33,914 nt of DNA from Planctomycetota bacterium (GCA_035384565.1 DAOOIT010000061.1:1-33914), one strand, 5' to 3'. Positions 1 through 10,956 are shown, numbered from the stretch's first letter. Notes: a model not told the origin generated them from the sequence alone. Program-made: numbers and translations.

Positions 1-52
1 GCCCCGCTGGCGCCGGCAACGCAGCCCACGGGGATTCTTGGACAGGCTCCTA
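1..52. mobile_element. Right end of a MITE-like element (copy 0, cut by window edge)
   Basis: The first 52 bases match, with a few differences, the last bases of the element at 10954-11237. They include the inner segment running from the CCGCTG-GCGCCGGCAACG stretch through GCAGCCCACGGGGATTC, and the terminal repeat, here with TTGG for TCGG. The copy ends in the same TA at 51-52 followed by G. Its left end lies outside the window. No coding capacity is seen. Confidence 0.75.
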
Positions 53-73
53 GGAGCTTGGGATGTCCATCGC

Positions 74-203
74 CCATACTTGCTCAACCCTGAGGGAGAG
101 GAAGTGAGCAAGTATGGACGGATGGCCGAGGATTGGCGAATCTCGCGGCTCCGGCCATTCTCGCTCACCGGAGCAATGAGCAAGTATGTGAGCAGGAATG
201 GCC
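74..203. repeat. Nested hairpins sharing a TGAGCAAGTATG repeat
   Basis: CCATACTTGCTCA at 74-86 is the exact reverse complement of 105-117. The 12-base core is repeated directly at 177-188, inside the loop of another hairpin (153-168 with 188-203). The region is AT-richer than its surroundings. Its function is unknown. Confidence 0.6.
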
Positions 204-351
204 GGCGGGCGTAAGGCATTCCGGCATATGTGGTTATGGTTGCAGACTGGCCGGAGCCGCAACGCCTGCCCCACGGTCCTTATGACCGCTGAGCAGCGCT
301 CCGCACCTGGGAGAGAGCGCGGCTACGACGCCGTGGTCGGGTGACGCTGGA

Positions 352-407
352 GTTCGTAGTGCGGCCTTCAGGCCGTAGGGATGCGGGCTGAAGCCCGCAC
401 TACGAAC
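352..407. repeat. F1 palindromic repeat, intergenic copy
   Basis: Outer arms GTTCGTAGTGCGG (352-364) and CCGCACTACGAAC (395-407) are perfect 13-bp inverted repeats. Between them sit two small hairpins built on CCTTCAGG and GGGCTGAAGCCC. The element lies about 40 bp past the stop of the minus-strand oxidoreductase gene that ends at 447, so it could also help terminate transcription. Half-length relatives are found inside three genes at 8925-8956, 18004-18033 and 24380-24409. Confidence 0.7.
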
Positions 408-446
408 GATTGAGCCCTGTCGTCGGCCCTGAGCGGTCCGTCCGCC

Positions 447-1817
447 CTACAGGCTCCATCCCGGGCGATAGGGGCGCTTGATGAACTGGTCGGCCTCGGG
501 GCAGTTCCTGGCCTTGAGGTTCTCGGCGTCCCACTCGAGCTTCTTGCCCACGCGATAGGCCACGGTGCCGAGCAGGTTGTTCTCGATCAGGAGGCCGGCG
601 TAGTCGAAGTTGCACAGCGTGGGCGAGCCGGTCTTGCAGCCGTTGAGCCACTCGCGGTAGTGGCCGACCGAGTTGGGGATGGTGGGCTCGGGCGGCTTGA
701 AGTCCTTGAACTGCGCCTCGGGCAGCAGGATGCGCTTGCCGTAGTCGCAGAGGATCTGGCCCTTCTCGCCGACGAAGAGGAGGCCGATGCCCCACTTGTT
801 GAGGTCGTGGCCCTCGGGCGAGGGCGGGCGCTGCTCGCCATCGCACCAGGTGAGCACCACGGGCGGGCGGTCGCCCACGGCGGGGTGTTCCCAGCGCACC
901 TTGAGCCAGTGGGGGTAGGAGTGCTTGGTCCTGGGGTCGCCGCTGGGCGGGTCGCCCTGGGCCTCGACGGTGGCGGGGTGCTTGAGGTTGAGCGCCCAGA
1001 AGGCCAGGTCAATCAGGTGGCTGCCCATGTCGCCGATGCAGCCGTTGCCGAAGTCCCACCATTGCTCCCAGCCCATGCAGCCGCCGCTGTGGTACGAGGG
1101 GTGATAGGGGCGCTCGGGCGCGGGGCCGAGCCAGAGGTCCCAGTTGAACCACTCGGGGGGCTTGAGGTTGGGGTCGGCGGGGGGCGGCTGGGGGTTGGGG
1201 CCGCGGCGGCTGCACCAGACGTGGCACTCTTTGACGGTGCCGATGGCGCCGCCCTGGACCAGCTCGACGACGCGGCGGTAGTTGGCCTCGGCGTGAATCT
1301 GCGTGCCCTGCTGGGTGGCGAGCTTGCCGTTGGCCTTGAGCACGGTTTCGCGCAGGGTGCGGGCCTCGTGGACGGAGTGGGCGATCGGCTTCTCGCAGTA
1401 GACGTGTTTGCCGAGCTTGAGCGCGTTGTTGCTCACGAGCGCGTGCGTGTGGTCGGTGGTCGAGCAGATGACGGCGTCGAAGTCCTTCGCGTCGTCCATC
1501 AGCCGTCGCCAGTCGGCGTAGACCTTGGCCTTGGGGAAGCGGCTCCGGGCGCCGGGCACGGTGACGGCCTTGCCGTCGGCCCCCTTGCGCTCGGAGTCCT
1601 CGAACACGCGGGCGTTGACGTCGCAGAGGGCGACGATGTTCTCGCCCGCGCAGCCGCCGAGGTTGGCGCCGCCGCGGCCGCCGACGCCGACGATGGCGAG
1701 GTTGAGCTTGTTGCTGGGCGCCTCGGCGCCGAGGACGCCGCTGCCCAGGATCACCAGGCCGGCGCCGCCGAGGGCCGAGTCCTTGAGAAAGTCGCGTCGA
1801 GAGGGGCAGTGTTCCAT
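447..1817 (-). CDS. Tat-exported Gfo/Idh/MocA family oxidoreductase
   Basis: This 456-residue protein starts with a textbook twin-arginine signal (SRRDFLK at residues 6-12, then a hydrophobic stretch), so it is predicted to be exported folded with its cofactor. A Rossmann nucleotide-binding motif GVGGRGG follows at about 44-50. The family's catalytic Lys lies in the EKP motif at 142-144, ahead of the C-terminal alpha/beta domain. Such NAD(P)-dependent enzymes act on sugars, polyols or inositols, and exported versions are very abundant in Planctomycetota and relatives. The substrate cannot be read from sequence. The ATG at 1817 is preceded by a purine-rich site (GAGGAGAAGG) 5 bases upstream. 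A promoter at 1887-1915 overlaps the stop codon of the upstream minus-strand gene, so it can be transcribed separately. The family call is firm, the specificity unknown. Confidence 0.93.
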   Translation of the reverse strand: MEHCPSRRDFLKDSALGGAGLVILGSGVLGAEAPSNKLNLAIVGVGGRGGANLGGCAGENIVALCDVNARVFEDSERKGADGKAVTVPGARSRFPKAKVYADWRRLMDDAKDFDAVICSTTDHTHALVSNNALKLGKHVYCEKPIAHSVHEARTLRETVLKANGKLATQQGTQIHAEANYRRVVELVQGGAIGTVKECHVWCSRRGPNPQPPPADPNLKPPEWFNWDLWLGPAPERPYHPSYHSGGCMGWEQWWDFGNGCIGDMGSHLIDLAFWALNLKHPATVEAQGDPPSGDPRTKHSYPHWLKVRWEHPAVGDRPPVVLTWCDGEQRPPSPEGHDLNKWGIGLLFVGEKGQILCDYGKRILLPEAQFKDFKPPEPTIPNSVGHYREWLNGCKTGSPTLCNFDYAGLLIENNLLGTVAYRVGKKLEWDAENLKARNCPEADQFIKRPYRPGWSL

Positions 1818-1886
1818 CGCCTTCTCCTCAACCGCCTGCCGCGGGGGTTCTGGGCACGGGCCGCTCCCGCGTCCTGACCGTGTGCC

Positions 1887-1915
1887 AGCCTACTGAGCCG
1901 GGCACCGAAAGTCAA
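1887..1915 (-). promoter_or_regulatory. Promoter of the Tat oxidoreductase gene
   Basis: Read on the minus strand: TTGACT (1910-1915), 17 bp, TAGGCT (1887-1892). It leaves a leader of roughly 60-70 nt before the ATG at 1817. The -35 box overlaps the stop codon of the YhaM-like gene at 1912-1914. Confidence 0.5.
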
Positions 1916-2877
1916 GCGCCCTCGGGTCCCACGCGGCCCTTGAAGAGCCGACGGTCGAAGGCGCGCTGCCAGTCGGTCCAGTGGTCCTGCTCGTTCTGGT
2001 CCTCGAGGAGGGCGGTCTCGAAGGCGGCGAGCTTGGCGTCGAGGTTGTCGAGGTAGTGGAGTGCGATGGCCTCGGCGGTGGCGGGCAGCACGGGCGAGCC
2101 GAATTCGTGCTGGCCGTGGTGGCTGTAGATGAGGTGCAGGAGCTGGTGGAGGAGTGGCCGCGGGAAGCCCTCGAGTGCGGCGGCCTTGTGCTCGATCATC
2201 GAGGCGCCCAGGGGCAGGTGGCCGACGAGGCCGCCGGCGTCGGTGTAGCGGAAGCCGCGCTCGAAGTCGAAGGCCTCGAGCTTGCCGATGTCGTGCAGGA
2301 TGGCGCCGGCCGCCAGCAGGTCGCGGTGGAGGTTGGGGTAGGCGTCGGCCACCTGGAGCGCGAGTTCGAGCACGGCCACCGTGTGCTCGAGCAGGCCGCC
2401 CAGGCAGGCGTGGTGGATGCTCACGCCGGCGGGGGCGCGCTGGAAGCGGCGGAGGAAGTCGGCGTCATCGAGAAAGGCGCCGAGCAGGGCGCGCAGGCGC
2501 GCGTCGCTCATCCCCTCCGCCACCTGGCGCAGGCGGGCCGTGAGGGCGGCCACGTCCTTCTTCGTGCGCGGGAGGAAGTCCTCGAGGTCCACGCTCGACG
2601 GCTCGACGCGGCGCACGTCGGTGACAGCGAGCTGGAGCTTGCCGCGGTAGCTCTCGGCCCGGGCCTTCACCATCACGAAGTCGTCGGGCTTGACCGCCTC
2701 GAAGAGGTCGCGCGTGGCGTTCCAGAACTTCGAGGGCACCACGCCCGTGCGGTCGGCCAGCTCGAGGTCCATGTAGAAGGCCCCGTCGCGCTGAGTGCGG
2801 AGCTGGCGGTCGCGCAGCAGGAACGCCTGCTGCACCGAGTCGCCGGGGCGGATCTCCTCGATGAATTTCCTGGCCAT
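1912..2877 (-). CDS. YhaM-like 3'-5' exoribonuclease (OB-fold plus HD domain)
   Basis: This 321-residue protein has an N-terminal OB-fold nucleic-acid-binding domain (about 1-95, with GAFYMDLELADRTG and the VPSKFW strand). An HD-superfamily metal-dependent phosphohydrolase domain follows, with H165 in LLEHT, HDIGK at 195-199, and a later SHHGQ near 253. That order and length match YhaM/CBF1, a 3'-5' exoribonuclease best known in Firmicutes and also found in planctomycete-like genomes. It would act in the cytoplasm on RNA or single-stranded DNA. The ATG at 2877 has an AAGGAG site a few bases upstream. It is transcribed divergently from recA out of a near-consensus promoter at 2911-2938. The family is clear; the exact nuclease activity is inferred. 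Confidence 0.88.
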   Translation of the reverse strand: MARKFIEEIRPGDSVQQAFLLRDRQLRTQRDGAFYMDLELADRTGVVPSKFWNATRDLFEAVKPDDFVMVKARAESYRGKLQLAVTDVRRVEPSSVDLEDFLPRTKKDVAALTARLRQVAEGMSDARLRALLGAFLDDADFLRRFQRAPAGVSIHHACLGGLLEHTVAVLELALQVADAYPNLHRDLLAAGAILHDIGKLEAFDFERGFRYTDAGGLVGHLPLGASMIEHKAAALEGFPRPLLHQLLHLIYSHHGQHEFGSPVLPATAEAIALHYLDNLDAKLAAFETALLEDQNEQDHWTDWQRAFDRRLFKGRVGPEGA

Positions 2878-2910
2878 GCGGGCTCCTTGGCGGGGGATGG
2901 GACGCGGGCG

Positions 2911-2938
2911 ATTATAGGCCGTGCGCCTGCCTTGTCAA
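2911..2938 (-). promoter_or_regulatory. Consensus sigma70 promoter of the YhaM-like gene
   Basis: On the minus strand, TTGACA (2933-2938) is followed after 16 bp by TATAAT (2911-2916). Both hexamers are exact consensus. The start codon at 2877 lies about 34 bases downstream of the -10 box. It sits back to back with the recA promoter; the two -35 boxes are 26 bp apart. Confidence 0.8.
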
Positions 2939-2964
2939 GCGCTCCGCAGCGCGCATCACCTGAT

Positions 2965-2993
2965 TTGACACCGGCGCAAGCGGAAGGTAGAAT
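2965..2993 (+). promoter_or_regulatory. recA promoter
   Basis: TTGACA (2965-2970), 17 bp, TAGAAT (2988-2993). The expected transcription start near 3000 gives a leader of about 60 nt. An imperfect 15-base palindrome (2989-3003) overlaps the -10 box and start site, which is a typical operator position. Confidence 0.78.
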
Positions 2994-3003
2994 CATTGTT
3001 TCT
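2989..3003. promoter_or_regulatory. Candidate operator (LexA-like?) over the recA start site
   Basis: AGAATCATTGTTTCT pairs at 6 of 7 positions around its centre. It partly resembles the Bacillus-type SOS box (GAAC-N4-GTTC), here GAAT-CATT-GTTT. Its place across the -10 region of recA fits an SOS operator. The match is not strong, and no lexA gene is in view. Confidence 0.35.
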
Positions 3004-3060
3004 GGAGCGGCGTCCGCAATCGCAGGAATCCCACGGTCCTGTTTACAGGGGTGCGATGGC

Positions 3061-4110
3061 ATGCCCGCGAAGAAGGCCGACGAGAGCAAGGACACGAAAC
3101 GCGACCAGGCGCTCGACCGCGCGATGGCCCAGATCGAGAAGGAGTACGGCAAGGGCTCGATCATGCGCCTCGGCTCGCACGAGCGCGCCAACGTGGCCGT
3201 GATCCCCACGGGGTCGCTGACCCTGGACATGGCCCTCGGCGTCGGCGGCCTGCCGCGCGGGCGCATCGTCGAAATCTACGGCCCCGAGTCCTCGGGCAAG
3301 ACCACGCTCACCCTCCACTGCGTGGCCAACGCCCAGCGCCAGGGCGGCATCGCCGCCTTCGTGGACACCGAACACGCCCTCGACCCGCTCTATGCCCGGC
3401 GGCTGGGGGTGGACGTGGATAACCTGCTCGTCTCGCAGCCCGACACCGGCGAGCAGGCCCTCAACATCGCCGAGATGCTCGTGCGGTCGAACGCGGTGGA
3501 CATTCTGGTGGTGGACTCCGTGGCGGCCCTGGTGCCGCAGACCGAGCTGGAAGGGCAGATGGGCGACGCGCAGGTGGGCGCGCAGGCCCGTCTCATGTCC
3601 CAGGCCCTCCGCAAGCTGGCCGGCGTGATCTCCAAGACCAATACCTGCATGATCTTCACCAACCAGATTCGCATGAAGATCGGCGTCATGTTCGGCAACC
3701 CCGAGACCACGAGCGGCGGGCGCGCCCTGCGCTTCTACGCCTCGGTGCGCATTGACATCCGCCGCATCGGCTCCATCAAGAGCGGCGAGGAGATCATCGG
3801 CAACCGCACCCGCGCCACCGTGGCCAAGAACAAGGTCGCCCCGCCCTTCCGAAAGGCCGAGTTCGACATCATCTACAACCGCGGCATTGACCGCTTCGGC
3901 GAACTCATTGACCTCGGCGTCGCGGCCAAGCTCGTCGAGAAATCCGGCGCCTGGATCTCCTACGGCGACCTGCGCCTCGGCCAGGGACGCGAGAAGGCGA
4001 TCGACTTCCTCCGCGAGAACCCCAAGATCGCCGGCGAGCTCGAGGAGAAGATTCGAGCCGCCTCTCCGGCCACGGTCTCCAGCGCTGCCGATTCCAGCGA
4101 TGAGAGCTGA
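3061..4110 (+). CDS. recA: DNA recombinase/repair protein RecA
   Basis: This 349-residue protein is close to the usual RecA length. It shows the full set of core motifs: the conserved N-terminal IEKEYGKGSIMRLG, Walker A GPESSGKTT near 74-82, the Walker B strand DILVVDSVAALVP, the L1/L2 DNA-binding loop regions (ELEGQMGD; FGNPETTSGGRALRFYAS), and the conserved FNRG-type segment here written YNRGI. It catalyses strand exchange and stimulates LexA-type autocleavage. The ATG at 3061 is chosen because it follows an AGGGGTG site and removes the improbable reading of the long upstream open frame. It is followed after 46 bp by alaS, a common recA neighbour. Identification is essentially certain. Confidence 0.98.
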   Translation: MPAKKADESKDTKRDQALDRAMAQIEKEYGKGSIMRLGSHERANVAVIPTGSLTLDMALGVGGLPRGRIVEIYGPESSGKTTLTLHCVANAQRQGGIAAFVDTEHALDPLYARRLGVDVDNLLVSQPDTGEQALNIAEMLVRSNAVDILVVDSVAALVPQTELEGQMGDAQVGAQARLMSQALRKLAGVISKTNTCMIFTNQIRMKIGVMFGNPETTSGGRALRFYASVRIDIRRIGSIKSGEEIIGNRTRATVAKNKVAPPFRKAEFDIIYNRGIDRFGELIDLGVAAKLVEKSGAWISYGDLRLGQGREKAIDFLRENPKIAGELEEKIRAASPATVSSAADSSDES

Positions 4111-4156
4111 ACCCCCCAGGGAGCCCAAAGCAACCGACCGGCGAAGCAAGGAATCC

Positions 4157-6823
<2,667 letters not shown>

Positions 6824-6838
6824 TCTGACATGAGAACC

Positions 6839-6870
6839 GGGGAGGGGCTTCTTGCAGGAAGCCTCTCCCC
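6839..6870 (+). terminator. Terminator-like hairpin after alaS
   Basis: Arms 6839-6851 and 6858-6870 are 13 bp with a single G-T wobble and a 6-nt loop. There is no T-tract after it, so it is either a Rho-assisted or mRNA-stabilising hairpin. Confidence 0.6.
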
Positions 6871-6924
6871 AGACCCCACCGCAAGAACTCTCGCACTGCC
6901 AGCCCCGGTCCGATGCCTGGCCGC

Positions 6925-6953
6925 TTGACTCGCGGGAGGCGCGCGGCTACCTT
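6925..6953 (+). promoter_or_regulatory. Possible promoter of the beta-helix gene
   Basis: TTGACT (6925-6930), 17 bp, TACCTT (6948-6953). It would start transcription just before the AAGGAGG ribosome site (6960-6966), giving a very short leader. Confidence 0.4.
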
Positions 6954-6972
6954 CAGGGCAAGGAGGCCGCCA

Positions 6973-9804
6973 ATGTCTCACAGCCTGAGACCCTGCTGCG
7001 TCGCACTCGCGCTGTTCGTGGGGGCCTGCATGCCGGCGAGAATGGCCGGCGTGAAGCCAGGGCCGAACACGCTCTTCGTGGCAACCGACGGCAACGACGC
7101 CTGGTCGGGCACGCTGCCGCGGCCGAATCGCGCCCGCACCGACGGGCCGTTTGCCTCGCTCTCCCGGGCGCGCGACGTGGTGCGCGCCCGCGGCGCGGCA
7201 AGCGGCGCAACGGTCTACGTTCGGGGCGGCACCTACTTCCTCGACGAGCCGCTCGTCCTCGGGCCACAGGACTCCGGCAGCGAGCAGGGGCCGGTCGTCT
7301 ACGCTGCCTACCCCGGCGAGAGGCCCGTGTTCAGCGGCGGGCGCCGCATCACGGGCTGGAGCTTGCCGCAACAGGGCAACGTGTGGACCGCCGAGATTCC
7401 CGAGGCGAAGGCGGGCAAGTGGTACCCCCAGCAACTCTTCGTGAACGGCCAGCGCCGCACGCGGGCGCGAATCCCCAACGAAGGGTATCTCCTCAACAAC
7501 GGCCCCATCGAGCCCCTCACCGACCGCAAGAAGGCGATGAGCGACCCCAACGCGAAGAACGGCTTCCGCTTCAAGCCCGGCGACATCAAACGCTGGGCGA
7601 ACCTCGACGATGCGGTGATCTACCAGTTTCACTCCTGGACGGCTTCGCTCCATTGGATCCAGGAGTTGGACGAGGCGGCGGGCATCGTGCGCTTCACCGC
7701 GCCCGCCAACTGGCCGACGGGCTACTGGACGACGCACGAGCGCTATTACGTCGAGAACGTGCCCGAGGCGCTCGACGCCCCAGGCGAGTGGTACCTCGAC
7801 CGGGCGACGGGCGTGCTGGCTCACTGGCCGCTGCCGGGCGAGAACCTGGCGAGAGCCGAGGTCATCGCGCCGCGTCTGCGCCATCTCGTCCGTCTGGAAG
7901 GCGACCCCGCCGCGGGCAGGCTCGTCGAGCACGTGCAGTTCCGCGGCCTGTCGTTCCAGCACGCCGACTGGCTGGTCAAGGACAAAGGCGAGGCCGACGG
8001 CCAGGCCGCCGTGTTCCTCGACGCGGCCCTCATGGCGCGCGGCGCGCAGCACTGCGCCTTCGACCGTTGCGAGGTTGCCCACGTGGGCGAATACGCCCTC
8101 TGGCTCGGAGCCGGCTGCAAAGACAACCGCATCATCCAGTGCCACCTGCACGACCTCGGCGGCGGGGGCGTGAAGCTCGGCGAAACGGCCAGCCCCAAAG
8201 GCGACGCCGACGCCGCCGCGCGTAACGTGGTGGACAACTGCTTCATCCACGACACGGGCCACGTCTTCCCCGCGGGCGTGGGCGTGTGGATCGGCCGCAG
8301 CAGCCACAACCGCGTGAGCCACAACGAAATCTGCGACCTCAACTACACCGGCGTCAGCGTCGGCTGGTCCTGGGGCTACGCCCCCAGCTCCGCCCACCAC
8401 AACATCATCGAGTGCAACCACATCCACCACGTCGGCCGCGGCGTGCTCGGCGACATGGGCGGCATCTACACCCTCGGCATCTCGCCCGGCACCGTGCTCC
8501 GCGGCAACGTCATCCACGACGTCTACTCGCCCGGCATCGGCGGCGGCACGGGCATCTACCCCGACGAGGGGAGCAGCGAGATCCTCATCGAGAACAACCT
8601 CGTCTACCACACCGAGCAGGGCTGCTTCTCCCAGCACTACGGCCGCGAGAACCTCGTCCGCAACAACCTCTGGGCGCTCTCCCAGCACGGCGAGGTCACC
8701 CGCCACCGCCAGGAGGAGCACTCCTCCTTCACCTTCGAGCGCAACATCGTCCTCTCCGCCAACGGCCAGCCCCTCGCCGGCAACTGGAGCAACGGCAAGT
8801 ACACGATGGAGCGGAACCTCTACTGGGACACCTCGACGCCCGACCCCGACTTCGACGGCCTGACGTTCGAGGATTGGCAGGCCCTGGGGCGCGACCGAGG
8901 CTCGCTCGTCGCCGACCCCCTCTTCGTTCGGAGTCCCGCCTTCAGGCGGACTTCGCTTTCCCCCGCCGACTTCGAGCTGAGTGCGGCCTCCCCCGCCTTG
9001 AGGCTCGGCTTCGTGCCCTTCGACGCGAGCAAGGCCGGCCTCTACGGCGAGCGCGAGTGGGTGCGGCTGCCGAACACCATCGTCCGCAAGCCCTTCACGC
9101 CCCCGCCGCCGAAGCCGCGCTTCCCCGAGACGCTCGACGACGGCTTCGAGACCACGCCCGTCGCCGAGCAGGCCGCCTGGGCGACGGCCTCGGGCGAAGA
9201 GGGCGGCGCCTCGATCCGCGTCAGCGACGAGGCCGCCGCCAGTGGCCAGCGGAGCCTCAAGTTCACCGACGCACCCGGCCTGAAGCACGACTGGCAGCCG
9301 CATCTCGTCTACGCGCCGCGCTATCATCGGGGCGTGGCGCGCCTGAGCTTCGACGTGCGGCTAGAGCCGGGGGCCAGCTTCGTCCACGAGTGGCGCGACG
9401 CCTCGCAGCCCTACCTCATCGGCCCCTCGATTGCCATTGTGGGCGGGGCCTCTGCGCCCCGCGACGCTGTGGGCGGCGTGTCCCCTGTGGGCGGCGTGTC
9501 CTCACGCCGCGATCCGCGGGACGGGGACGTCCCGCCCACAATGCAACTGACGGCCGGCGGCAAGCCCCTGGCGACGGTGCCGCTGGGCAAGTGGATTCGC
9601 ATCGAGATCGTGGCCGGCCTTGGCAAGCAGGCCACCGGCACCTATGATATGTCTATCGCCATCGAGGGCCGGCCCCCGCAGCGCTTCGAGCGGCTCCCCG
9701 TCGGCAGCCCCGCCTGGAAGAGCCTGCGCTGGCTCGGCTTCATCAGCATGGCGAGGGAGAAGGCGATTCTCTACCTCGACAACGTGAGGCTCGAGCGGCG
9801 ATGA
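6973..9804 (+). CDS. Right-handed beta-helix lipoprotein, GH141-like architecture
   Basis: This 943-residue protein starts with a signal sequence and a lipobox-like VGAC (Cys19), so it is probably membrane-anchored and exported. Residues about 35-130 carry the pattern typical of GH141-like proteins (ATDGNDAWSGT, VYVRGGTYFLDEPLVL, DSGSEQGPVVYAAYPGERPVFSGG). A right-handed parallel beta-helix follows at about 318-616, rich in Asn/His turns. The C-terminal part (about 726-943) looks like a jelly-roll domain. Characterised GH141 members act on alpha-L-fucosides of rhamnogalacturonan II or on xylan; the substrate here is unknown. Two palindromic DNA elements lie in frame, at residues 651-662 and about 821-857. 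The ATG at 6973 has an ideal AAGGAGG 6 bases upstream. The esterase gene follows after 24 bp. Confidence 0.8.
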   Translation: MSHSLRPCCVALALFVGACMPARMAGVKPGPNTLFVATDGNDAWSGTLPRPNRARTDGPFASLSRARDVVRARGAASGATVYVRGGTYFLDEPLVLGPQDSGSEQGPVVYAAYPGERPVFSGGRRITGWSLPQQGNVWTAEIPEAKAGKWYPQQLFVNGQRRTRARIPNEGYLLNNGPIEPLTDRKKAMSDPNAKNGFRFKPGDIKRWANLDDAVIYQFHSWTASLHWIQELDEAAGIVRFTAPANWPTGYWTTHERYYVENVPEALDAPGEWYLDRATGVLAHWPLPGENLARAEVIAPRLRHLVRLEGDPAAGRLVEHVQFRGLSFQHADWLVKDKGEADGQAAVFLDAALMARGAQHCAFDRCEVAHVGEYALWLGAGCKDNRIIQCHLHDLGGGGVKLGETASPKGDADAAARNVVDNCFIHDTGHVFPAGVGVWIGRSSHNRVSHNEICDLNYTGVSVGWSWGYAPSSAHHNIIECNHIHHVGRGVLGDMGGIYTLGISPGTVLRGNVIHDVYSPGIGGGTGIYPDEGSSEILIENNLVYHTEQGCFSQHYGRENLVRNNLWALSQHGEVTRHRQEEHSSFTFERNIVLSANGQPLAGNWSNGKYTMERNLYWDTSTPDPDFDGLTFEDWQALGRDRGSLVADPLFVRSPAFRRTSLSPADFELSAASPALRLGFVPFDASKAGLYGEREWVRLPNTIVRKPFTPPPPKPRFPETLDDGFETTPVAEQAAWATASGEEGGASIRVSDEAAASGQRSLKFTDAPGLKHDWQPHLVYAPRYHRGVARLSFDVRLEPGASFVHEWRDASQPYLIGPSIAIVGGASAPRDAVGGVSPVGGVSSRRDPRDGDVPPTMQLTAGGKPLATVPLGKWIRIEIVAGLGKQATGTYDMSIAIEGRPPQRFERLPVGSPAWKSLRWLGFISMAREKAILYLDNVRLERR
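8925..8956 (+). repeat. F1 palindromic repeat inside the beta-helix gene
   Basis: The core CCGCCTTCAGGCGG with flanking CGTTCGGAGT and ACTTCGC encodes VRSPAFRRTS here. It is the same DNA as 18004-18033 and 24380-24409 but is read in another frame. It sits between the beta-helix and the C-terminal domain. Confidence 0.75.
9435..9543 (+). repeat. F2 palindromic repeat inside the beta-helix gene
   Basis: Perfect 12-bp ends CATTGTGGGCGG (9435-9446) and CCGCCCACAATG (9532-9543) enclose tandem GTGGGCGGCGTGTCC units. The right half is the reverse complement of the element at 15290-15344. It adds about 36 residues of low-complexity GGVS/PRD text to the C-terminal domain without breaking the frame. 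Confidence 0.75.
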
Positions 9805-9828
9805 GCCGACCGCAATGAGGGAACAACG

Positions 9829-10956
9829 ATGCAGAGACGAGGATTCCTGCGACGGATAGGCGGTGCGGCGGTTCTCGCGCTGGCCGGCAACACGCGAGCA
9901 GCGGAGAAGGCCGCGCCCCAACCCACGCCGCCCCCAAACGACCCCGACGGCGGCCTCAAGTGGCACGACATCCGCGACTGGGGCGTCGAGGGCAAGGGCT
10001 GGGCCGACACGGAGAAGCCGTTCGACCGCCTGCCCGCCCGGGCCAAGGACAAGGTGCGGCCGCCCGTGTGGAGCCTCAGCCGCCACTCAGCCGGCCTGTG
10101 CGTGCGCTTCCAGACCGATGCCGCGGCCCTCTCGGCCCGCTGGACCCTCACCTCGCCCAACCTGGCGATGAACCACATGCCGGCGACCGGCGTGAGCGGC
10201 CTCGACCTCTACGCGCGCGACGACGCCGGCCGCTGGCGCTGGCTCGCCGTCGGGCGGCCGACCGCGGCCAGGAACCAGGCGCAACTCGTCGGCGGCCTGC
10301 CGCCGGGCAGGCGGGCCTACGTCCTCTACCTGCCCCTCTACAACGGTGTCGAATCCGTCGAGGTCGGCCTCGACCCCAAGGCCGCCGTCGAACCGCTGCC
10401 GCCGCGGAAGACCAAGCCCATGGTCTTCTACGGCACCTCGATCCTCCAGGGCGGCTGCGCCTCGCGGCCCGGCATGGCCCACACGGCCATCCTCGGCCGC
10501 CGCCTCGACCGCGCCGTCATCAACCTCGGCTTCTCGGGCAACGGCACCCTGGACCCCGAGGTCGCCGACCTGATGGCGGAGCTGGACCCGTGCGTCTACG
10601 TCATTGACTGCCTGCCGAACCTGGGCGCCGATGCCGTGGCCGAGCGCACCGGCCCGTTCGTGCGCACCCTGCGCGCGAAGCACCCCGCCACGCCCATCGT
10701 CCTGGTCGAAGACCGCACCTATGCCAGCGCCTGGCTCCTCCCCTCGCAGCGAACCCGCAACGACGCCAACCGCACCGCACTGCGCCGGGCCTTCGACGCC
10801 CTCGTCGCCGCCGGCGTGCAAGGGCTGCATCTCGTGCAGGGCGAGCACCTGTTCGGCGACGACGCCGAGGCGACCGTGGACGGCTCGCACGCGACCGACC
10901 TCGGCTTTGCCCGCATGGCGGACGCGCTGGAGCCGATCCTCAAGCCGCTCGTCTAG
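9829..10956 (+). CDS. Exported SGNH/GDSL-type esterase
   Basis: This 375-residue protein starts with a signal of twin-arginine type (RRGFLRR, then a hydrophobic stretch ending near Ala24). An N-terminal beta domain carries the GLDLY signature of the SGNH_hydro_N group. The SGNH hydrolase core follows, with the nucleophile Ser204 in FYGTSILQGGC, the GFSGNG oxyanion block, and the Asp351/His354 pair in DGSH. Members remove acyl groups, often acetyl, from polysaccharides. The gene lies 24 bp after the beta-helix gene and is probably in its operon. Its TAG stop is shared with a mobile element: the TA is the element's target and the G is the element's first base. Confidence 0.87.
   Translation: MQRRGFLRRIGGAAVLALAGNTRAAEKAAPQPTPPPNDPDGGLKWHDIRDWGVEGKGWADTEKPFDRLPARAKDKVRPPVWSLSRHSAGLCVRFQTDAAALSARWTLTSPNLAMNHMPATGVSGLDLYARDDAGRWRWLAVGRPTAARNQAQLVGGLPPGRRAYVLYLPLYNGVESVEVGLDPKAAVEPLPPRKTKPMVFYGTSILQGGCASRPGMAHTAILGRRLDRAVINLGFSGNGTLDPEVADLMAELDPCVYVIDCLPNLGADAVAERTGPFVRTLRAKHPATPIVLVEDRTYASAWLLPSQRTRNDANRTALRRAFDALVAAGVQGLHLVQGEHLFGDDAEATVDGSHATDLGFARMADALEPILKPLV

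Larger units (their letters stand above)
53..446. other. Non-coding region with hairpins and one dispersed palindrome
   Basis: No credible gene is seen in this stretch of nearly 400 bases. It contains a perfect 13-bp inverted repeat (74-86 with 105-117, 18-nt loop). A third copy of TGAGCAAGTATG lies at 177-188. A second inverted repeat has 16-bp arms at 153-168 and 188-203, 14 of 16 paired. The F1-type palindrome lies at 352-407. The short open frames here have no ribosome binding site and no recognisable product. Confidence 0.6.

Noticed and set aside
1981..3060. Long in-frame extension upstream of recA
   Set aside because: It runs antisense through the YhaM-like gene and through both promoters. 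RecA homologs start at the ATG at 3061.
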